A stretch of 47,509 bases of DNA from Thermodesulfovibrio sp. (GTDB lineage Bacteria > Nitrospirota > Thermodesulfovibrionia > UBA6902), in NCBI GenBank assembly GCA_026982355.1, contig JALSHG010000096.1, positions 1-47,509 of the forward strand, read 5' to 3'. Under the pieces are notes generated by a model that was given only the letters and a program-made list of their open reading frames with translations, did not search any database and was not told the DNA's origin. Below, piece after piece: positions 42,854 to 47,509 of the stretch; the stretch's first letter is position 1, and every line of letters begins with the position of its first letter. The translations under genes and the position numbers were made by a program.

Positions 42854-42936
42854 CCGCCCCTCCTTTTTTGGTATTACTGAATTATATTAATTATAAAAAT
42901 ATCCGATTGTGATCCGGCGCACATTTGATGTTTATC

Positions 42937-43159
42937 ATAACCTTATCAGTTGCATAAAAACACCGCCCGCCGGCTGTGGAGTCCGGCGGAAAAGCTTTAT
43001 CTGCGATACATCTAGGACATATCCCGCACGGCATATTGCCGTCCTTTGCAATTTCACTCTCCGTTACGTCCTGCAACAGGGACATATTTTCAATATCCCA
43101 TCGCTTTATAAAGGTTTTACGCCGGACTCCACAGCCGGCTTATGCAACATTAAGGATAA
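42937..43159 (-). repeat. Dispersed repeat copy E16 (long form with core)
   Basis: On the minus strand: TTATCCTTAATGTTGCATAA, GCCGGCTGTGGAGTCCGGCG, the shared core (about 42989-43119, with AAAACCTTTATAAAGC and GATAAAGCTTTT ends), GGACTCCACAGCCGGCGGGC, and TTTTTATGCAACTGATAAGG. An extra AT is present in the R end compared with the consensus. The R end lies 83 bases before the ATG at 42853. Confidence 0.93.
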
Positions 43160-43192
43160 CTATATCTTATATTTACGGCAAATTATTGATTT

Positions 43193-43225
43193 TTCCTTAC
43201 AGTGGCATAAAAAATATCGCCGGCT
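43193..43225 (-). repeat. Dispersed repeat copy E17 (R half only) at the GpgS-like stop codon
   Basis: On the minus strand, directly at the TAG stop (43224-43226), GCCGGCGATATTTTTTATGC followed by CACTGTAAGGAAAA forms an R end with no L end. It is codirectional with the neighbouring minus-strand genes and lies 33 bases from E16. Confidence 0.8.
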
Positions 43226-44435
43226 ACTTGTTGTCTTCATCGACCGCGTCCTTTACCATATCCAGTATGTCGGGCAAGGCGGACTCGATCCTGTCCCAGC
43301 TTGATATCAGGGGCACGCCCAGGGGGTCCTTCATGATGATCTCCGCTGCAATCCTTATCCCCTGAGTGAATGTTTCGACAGCCAGGCTTTCCTCGTGCCT
43401 GTCGAATGCCAGGCCGTTTATGGCGGCGTCGTCCTCATAGCGCTTGAGCATATCCTGGGCCGTCCTTACATATGTTGCTATCAATGTCTTGAAAAAACCG
43501 TCGGAATAGACTATCCCCTCGGAGGCGAGTGTCCTGAAGATCGATTTGCTGATGTCTATGCACATCTTGAGAAGACCCCTGGACGCGTCATCCGGCGACA
43601 GGGCCTGGTGCTTGTGCTCGTAATTGTCGGCGATATCAACCTGGCACACCCTGCGCACCGCGCAGTTCCTGTAAACCTCCGCCAGTATCCCGACCTCAAG
43701 CCCCCAGTCGCCCGGTATCTTGTTTACCCGTGCAATGTCGACGGTCATGGAGAATTCCCCTGCCAGGGGATACCTGAAGCTGTCGAGGAATTCAAGTAGG
43801 GGGACGTAGCCGTAAATTTTTTTCAGGGACCTTATCAGCGGTGTCACGAGCAGCCTCGTGACCCTTCCGTGCATTCTCTCGGTAACGCGGCTGTAGTATC
43901 CCTTGCAGAATTCATATTCAAGTATGGGGCTTGTTGTGGGGTAACAGAGTTTGGCAAGCATTTCACGGTTATATGTAAGGATGTCGCAATCGTGAAGCGC
44001 GATGACGCTTATATTCTTCTGCGCAATGACGTAACCGTAGGCCATCCATGCGGACTGTCCTTTCCCCGTGTCGCCAAGCTGAAGCCCGGCTGACTTTATG
44101 GTCTTGTATACCTCGCTGACCCTCCTGCCGTTGTTCCATATGATCTTGGTAGTCTGGGGAAGGACGGAGAAGAATTTCTTCGCATGGTTGAATTCCTCCT
44201 CTGTGCACGGGCCGAGTGTGACGATCACTTCTTTCAAGTAGCGGATTTTTTTCAGCTCATGTATTATGTTCCTGAGTGCCCTGCCCTCCAGTTCGGAATA
44301 GAGGGACGGCAGCACCAGGGCGATGGGACGCTCCTTTGAATACCACAACAGTTCGTTTTCAATCTTCTCCAGCTTTGCCCTGCCGAGTTTATGAAATGTG
44401 GCTATAACGCCTGTCTGGTGAAAGTCGGCCATCAC
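43224..44435 (-). CDS. Glucosyl-3-phosphoglycerate synthase-like glycosyltransferase (GT81)
   Basis: The protein has 403 residues (ATG pair at the start, so it may begin one codon later). The GT-A fold contains IALVLPSLYSELEGRALRNII, VIVTLGPCTEEEF, GKGQSAWMAYGY (125-135) and the metal-binding DCD in ALHDCDILTYN (149-151), then the acceptor-side block FRYPLAGEFSMTVDIAR and GDWGLEVGILAEVYRN. This is the GpgS pattern, which joins glucose from NDP-glucose to 3-phosphoglycerate. The divergent neighbour is a glycerate kinase, in agreement. No matching phosphatase is seen in the window. Confidence 0.85.
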   Translation of the reverse strand: MMADFHQTGVIATFHKLGRAKLEKIENELLWYSKERPIALVLPSLYSELEGRALRNIIHELKKIRYLKEVIVTLGPCTEEEFNHAKKFFSVLPQTTKIIWNNGRRVSEVYKTIKSAGLQLGDTGKGQSAWMAYGYVIAQKNISVIALHDCDILTYNREMLAKLCYPTTSPILEYEFCKGYYSRVTERMHGRVTRLLVTPLIRSLKKIYGYVPLLEFLDSFRYPLAGEFSMTVDIARVNKIPGDWGLEVGILAEVYRNCAVRRVCQVDIADNYEHKHQALSPDDASRGLLKMCIDISKSIFRTLASEGIVYSDGFFKTLIATYVRTAQDMLKRYEDDAAINGLAFDRHEESLAVETFTQGIRIAAEIIMKDPLGVPLISSWDRIESALPDILDMVKDAVDEDNK

Positions 44436-44457
44436 GGTCTCCGGCTGCTCTTGTTTG

Positions 44458-44553
44458 ATAACCTTACAGTTGCATAAAACACCACCCGCGGGCAGGAGAG
44501 TCCGGCGGTTTTCCGCCGGACTCTCCTGCCGGCTTATGCAACATTAAGGATAA
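44458..44553 (-). repeat. Dispersed repeat copy E18 (medium form, perfect inner palindrome)
   Basis: The inner arms GGCAGGAGAGTCCGGCGG (44491-44508) and its exact complement (44513-44530) enclose a TTTT loop. L end on the minus strand is TTATCCTTAATGTTGCATAA, R end TTTTATGCAACTGTAAGGTT. The R end lies 22 bases before the GpgS-like start. The L end faces the divergent glycerate kinase. Confidence 0.95.
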
Positions 44554-44649
44554 CTCCCGCCTCAAGGGAGAGAATAATAAAAAAAATATATAATATCAAG
44601 TAAGATAAGTATAAATGCTGAAAAATAAATGGTCAAGGAAAACACCCTC

Positions 44650-45942
44650 ATGAATCCGGAAGAAACAGCCGGGAGAATATTCCGCGAGGCGCTGCGGGCA
44701 GTTGATCCTTCATTGATCGTAAGGAACTGTGCGGATGAAATCCGTTCACGCTGCCTGGACTGGAACTTTACGGACCTTATTGTAACGGGTTTCGGCAAGG
44801 CGTCCTGCCGGATGGCCGCAGCCGTGGAGGAAACGCTGGGCACCGACATGATAAGCAGGGGACTTGTCGTTACAAAGTACGGGCATATCAATGGCCGGCA
44901 CGGGGGCCTTAAAAAGATAAAGGCCTGCGAGGCCGGCCATCCCATACCCGATGAAAACGGTCTCAGGGCGGCGGGCGAGATAATAAATCTCCTGAGGGAC
45001 GCGGATGAGAGGACGCTGGTCCTGTGCCTTGTCTCCGGCGGCGGCTCGGCCCTTTTCGTATCGCCGTACAATGGAATAACACTGCACGAGAAACAGGAGA
45101 TCACAGACCTGCTTTTAAGGGCCGGGGCAGACATAACGGAACTGAATGCGGTACGCAAACACATATCCGCGGTCAAGGGGGGCAGGCTTGCCGAGATCGC
45201 ATACCCGGCCGGGATTGTCAGCCTCATGATATCGGATGTAATCGGGGACAAGATCGATGTAATAGCATCAGGCCCTACAGCGCCTGATACGTCGACATAC
45301 CGGGATGCGCTGGATGTCATCAATAAATTCAATCTTGCGGGCAGGGCCCCGGCCGCCGTCATGGATGTTCTGAACAGGGGCGGGGCAGGGGAACTGCCCG
45401 AGACGCCGAAAGAGGGCAACCCCGTATTCAGCAAGGTCGTGAACACCGTCATCGGCAGCAACCGCAGGGCCCTTGAAGCCGCGGAAAGAAAGGCCCTGTC
45501 CCTCGGCCTGGACGCGGAGATCATATCTTATGAACTGACGGGCGAGGCAAGGGAGGCGGGGAAACGGCTGGCTGAAAAGGCCGTGCAGTACAGCGGCCCG
45601 AAATGTCTGATCTCGGGCGGCGAGACAACCGTGACGGTAAGGGGGAAAGGCAAGGGCGGGCGCAATACCGAGCTTGCGCTCAGTTTCGCGATGGAGATAG
45701 AGGGCATTGACGGGATAACACTCCTTTCAGCAGGAACCGACGGCACCGACGGACCGACGGATGCGGCGGGAGCGATTGTCGACGGGCGTACCGTTGCAAA
45801 GGCAAAGAGCATGGGGCTGGACCCGGCGGAATTTCTTGAGAACAATGATTCCTACAATTTTTTCAGAAAGACAGGGTCATTGCTGATCACCGGCCCTACC
45901 GGTACAAATGTAATGGATGTGCAGATAATCTGCAGGACATAA
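44650..45942 (+). CDS. Glycerate 2-kinase (MOFRL family)
   Basis: The start at ATG 44650 (AAGGAAA about ten bases upstream) gives 430 residues; an ATG at 44629 has no ribosome binding site. The N-terminal kinase domain has VTGFGKASCRMAAAVE, LCLVSGGGSALF and DVIGDKIDVIASGPTAPD. The C-terminal MOFRL domain has ISGGETTVTVRGKGKGGRNTELAL and the SAGTDGTDGPTDAAGA block. It phosphorylates D-glycerate to 2-phosphoglycerate with ATP. It may recycle glycerate from glucosylglycerate (GpgS-like neighbour) or from serine/glycine breakdown (gcvH downstream). Confidence 0.92.
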   Translation: MNPEETAGRIFREALRAVDPSLIVRNCADEIRSRCLDWNFTDLIVTGFGKASCRMAAAVEETLGTDMISRGLVVTKYGHINGRHGGLKKIKACEAGHPIPDENGLRAAGEIINLLRDADERTLVLCLVSGGGSALFVSPYNGITLHEKQEITDLLLRAGADITELNAVRKHISAVKGGRLAEIAYPAGIVSLMISDVIGDKIDVIASGPTAPDTSTYRDALDVINKFNLAGRAPAAVMDVLNRGGAGELPETPKEGNPVFSKVVNTVIGSNRRALEAAERKALSLGLDAEIISYELTGEAREAGKRLAEKAVQYSGPKCLISGGETTVTVRGKGKGGRNTELALSFAMEIEGIDGITLLSAGTDGTDGPTDAAGAIVDGRTVAKAKSMGLDPAEFLENNDSYNFFRKTGSLLITGPTGTNVMDVQIICRT

Positions 45943-45966
45943 TCCTTTGGAATATAGTACAGACCT

Positions 45967-46024
45967 CAACCTTGACGCTGTATAAGCGGGCAGGGCGGCC
46001 CGCCGTAAAAGCAGCGGTGTATGA
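45967..46024 (+). repeat. Dispersed repeat copy E19 (R end lost) before gcvH
   Basis: L end CAACCTTGACGCTGTATAAG, arms GGGCAGGGCGG and CCCGCCG, then GCAGCGGTGTATGATT where the R end should be. The gcvH promoter begins directly after it. Codirectional with gcvH, 83 bases from the ATG. Confidence 0.75.
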
Positions 46025-46027
46025 TTC

Positions 46028-46056
46028 TTGACAAAAAAAATTTCTATGTTTAGAAT
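46028..46056 (+). promoter_or_regulatory. Sigma-70-type promoter of gcvH-lpdA
   Basis: The -35 box TTGACA (46028-46033) is perfect, the spacer is exactly 17 bases (A-rich then TTTCTATGTT), and the -10 is TAGAAT (46051-46056). Transcription should begin near 46063, leaving a leader of about 45 bases with AAGGAGG before ATG 46108. This is the clearest promoter in the window. Confidence 0.85.
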
Positions 46057-46107
46057 TTCACTCACACCCGAGATAATCCTGATATCAATAATTTTAAGGA
46101 GGATGAA

Positions 46108-46500
46108 ATGTATCCTGATGATCTCAAGTATCACAAAGAACATACGTGGGTAAGAGTTTCAGGCGACAAGGCCGTTGTAGGAATCTCATTTTATGCGCAG
46201 GAATCCCTCGGTGATATTGTTTACATTGATGCACCTGAAATAGACTCCACCGTGGAGGCGGGAACGGAACTTACGCAGATAGAGTCCACAAAGGCCACAT
46301 CCTCGGTAATAAGCCCTGTCAGCGGAACAATCGTCGAATTCAATGAGGACCTGATTGATGCACCGGAGATAATAAATGAAGACCCTTATGACAAGGGCTG
46401 GATCGCGGTTATCGAGATGGAGGACGAGACGGAACTCGACAACCTCATGGATGCCGAAGATTATGAAAAATATCTTGAGGAAGAGGTGAAACTGAAATAA
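46108..46500 (+). CDS. gcvH: Glycine cleavage system H protein
   Basis: The protein has 130 residues, normal length. It carries the lipoyl arm that shuttles the aminomethyl group between the P, T and L proteins of glycine cleavage. Lipoylation site Lys62 is in QIESTKATSSVISPVSG; the family pattern is ESxKA. HTWVRVSGDKAVVGISFYAQESLGDIVYI is the standard N-terminal block. AAGGAGG precedes the ATG, with a strong promoter upstream. Its TAA overlaps the ATG of lpdA by one base. P and T proteins are not in the window; an organism with a reductive glycine or Wood-Ljungdahl pathway would use it. Confidence 0.95.
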   Translation: MYPDDLKYHKEHTWVRVSGDKAVVGISFYAQESLGDIVYIDAPEIDSTVEAGTELTQIESTKATSSVISPVSGTIVEFNEDLIDAPEIINEDPYDKGWIAVIEMEDETELDNLMDAEDYEKYLEEEVKLK

Positions 46501-47509
46501 TGAAACTTGCAATCCTGGGGGCCGGCCCCGGAGGCTACGTGGCCGCTCTGAGAGCGGCGCGCCTGGGCGCTGAAGTCACCGTCATAGAAGAGAGCGAGGT
46601 AGGCGGAACATGCCTCAACCGCGGATGCATACCGACAAAGACGCTCATAGCCTCCGCAGAGGTGCTGCACAAGGCAAGAAACGCCGGCAGCTTCGGTCTG
46701 AAGCTTGACGGAACGGTTTCCCCCGACATCCGGAAAATCGTCGATAGAAAAAACAAGGTCGTCGCAACGCAGGTCAAAGGCATAAGAAGCCTTTTCAGGT
46801 CATGGGGCGTCAGGCTGCTGGAGGGGAGGGGGGTGATTACAAGCCCCCGTAGCATAAAAGTGACCCTCGGGGACGGATCGACAGAAGAAGTCAACACCGA
46901 CAGGATAATCATATCGACCGGCTCCAGGCCGGCGCGTATCCCGGTCTTTCCATTTGACGGGGAGAGGATTCTGTCCAGTGATAACGCGGTAAATCCGGAT
47001 TCCATTCCCTCAAGCCTCCTTATTGTGGGCGCCGGCGTGATAGGGTGCGAGTTTGCATTCATCTACAGGGAATTCGGTTCTGAAGTGACCCTCGTGGAGA
47101 TGATGCCGAATGCAGTATCAACGGAAGACGCCGAGATATCCGCGATCCTTGAAAGGGAGTTGAAGAAAAAGAAGATCAGGCTCCTGACAAACACCAGTGT
47201 CGAAAAAGTCGATGTAAAGAATGACGGCGTCTCGGTGCAGCTTTCCGGGGGCAGCGTCATAGAAGCTGAAAAGGTGCTGGTATCCATAGGAAGAGCCGTC
47301 AACAGTGAAGGCATAGGGCTTGAAGAGATAGGCGTCAAAAAGGGCGGCAGGGGTGAGATCATCGTGGACAGCAGGATGCGGACAAATGTTGAGGGTGTCT
47401 ATGCAGTCGGCGATGTGGTCGGCGGCATTATGCTCGCCCACCTTGCATCAAAAGAAGGGATTGTTGCGGCAGAGAATGCCCTGGGCGGCGACTCGGAGGT
47501 GAACTATGA
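46500..47509 (+). CDS. lpdA: Dihydrolipoyl dehydrogenase (3' end beyond the window)
   Basis: ATG 46500-46502 overlaps the gcvH TAA by one base (TAATG). 336 codons are visible and the frame is open at the window end. The FAD-binding GAGPGG (7-12) is followed by the redox-active disulfide in GGTCLNRGCIPTK (Cys38, Cys43), the NAD-binding GAGVIGCEF (about 177-185) and the second FAD block YAVGDVVGG (about 301-309). It reoxidises the lipoyl arm of GcvH with NAD. The dimer/His-Glu C-terminal domain is outside the window. Confidence 0.95.
   Translation, partial: MKLAILGAGPGGYVAALRAARLGAEVTVIEESEVGGTCLNRGCIPTKTLIASAEVLHKARNAGSFGLKLDGTVSPDIRKIVDRKNKVVATQVKGIRSLFRSWGVRLLEGRGVITSPRSIKVTLGDGSTEEVNTDRIIISTGSRPARIPVFPFDGERILSSDNAVNPDSIPSSLLIVGAGVIGCEFAFIYREFGSEVTLVEMMPNAVSTEDAEISAILERELKKKKIRLLTNTSVEKVDVKNDGVSVQLSGGSVIEAEKVLVSIGRAVNSEGIGLEEIGVKKGGRGEIIVDSRMRTNVEGVYAVGDVVGGIMLAHLASKEGIVAAENALGGDSEVNY

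Noticed and set aside
3030-46024. Repeat copies as integron attC sites separating cassettes
   Set aside because: The arms do not show the attC core sites (GTTRRRY / RYYYAAC), no integrase gene is present, and the copies separate ordinary chromosomal genes on both strands.
3030-46024. CRISPR array
   Set aside because: The repeats are dispersed over 43 kb, vary in length and are palindromic units between genes, without spacers or cas genes.
46057-46107. Glycine riboswitch before gcvH
   Set aside because: The leader of about 45 bases is too short and lacks the tandem aptamer pattern.

Overview
The window is a 47.5 kb piece of a chromosome, probably from an anaerobic Nitrospirota-like or Desulfobacterota-like bacterium. 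This placement is an inference from gene content. The content includes formate-THF ligase, a divergent long FolD, two CooC-type nickel-insertion ATPases and 5-formyl-THF cyclo-ligase (all pointing to Wood-Ljungdahl C1 metabolism), GcvH plus dihydrolipoyl dehydrogenase, ThyX instead of ThyA, and a PDZ/radical-SAM DUF512 protein. No rRNA, tRNA or CRISPR array was seen. No CODH/ACS structural genes are in the window.

Layout. 1-753: tail of an IS256/mutator-type transposase and a Uma2-family gene, an AT-rich accessory edge. 848-9454: minus-strand housekeeping and C1 genes (lipoprotein, 5-FCL, cooC, aroE, DUF512, pgsA, fhs), interrupted by a plus-strand diguanylate cyclase. 9878-15519: Ca2+-type P-ATPase, priA and a PilZ protein. 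15613-16570: a basic coiled-coil protein and a small membrane protein. 17050-28852: a plus-strand surface-glycan or flagellin glycosylation locus (NeuC/LegG epimerase, CBS-nucleotidyltransferase of PtmE type, B12/radical SAM enzyme, CMP-nonulosonate synthetase, Gfo/Idh/MocA dehydrogenase, class III aminotransferase, TPR-glycosyltransferase, DUF115/Maf-type protein with TPRs). 28859-36727, minus strand: folD, vapBC, an SGNH hydrolase, thyX with a degenerate DegP-like protein and a second cooC, and a ClC channel. 36947-44435, minus strand: an MscS-like membrane protein, two glycosyltransferases with DUF5752, an M23 peptidase with a second basic coiled-coil protein, and a GpgS-like glycosyltransferase. 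44650-47509, plus strand: glycerate 2-kinase, gcvH and the start of lpdA.

The most striking feature is not a gene. An interspersed intergenic repeat occurs about 21 times, including degenerate and partial copies. It has an L end close to AACCTTAATGTTGCATAA and an R end close to TTATGCAACTGTAAGGTTAA, which form imperfect terminal inverted repeats around a nested GC-rich palindrome. Every copy whose orientation can be read points the same way as the gene downstream of it: the R end lies just before a start codon and the L end lies at or near the upstream gene's stop codon. Copies come in short (50-75 bp), medium (about 95 bp) and long (about 220 bp) forms. The long form carries a conserved roughly 130 bp core. 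The family supplies stop codons, Shine-Dalgarno-like AAGG sequences and, in one case, 14 C-terminal residues of a protein. It looks like an oriented 5' leader or intercistronic element and is the best candidate here for an undescribed system.
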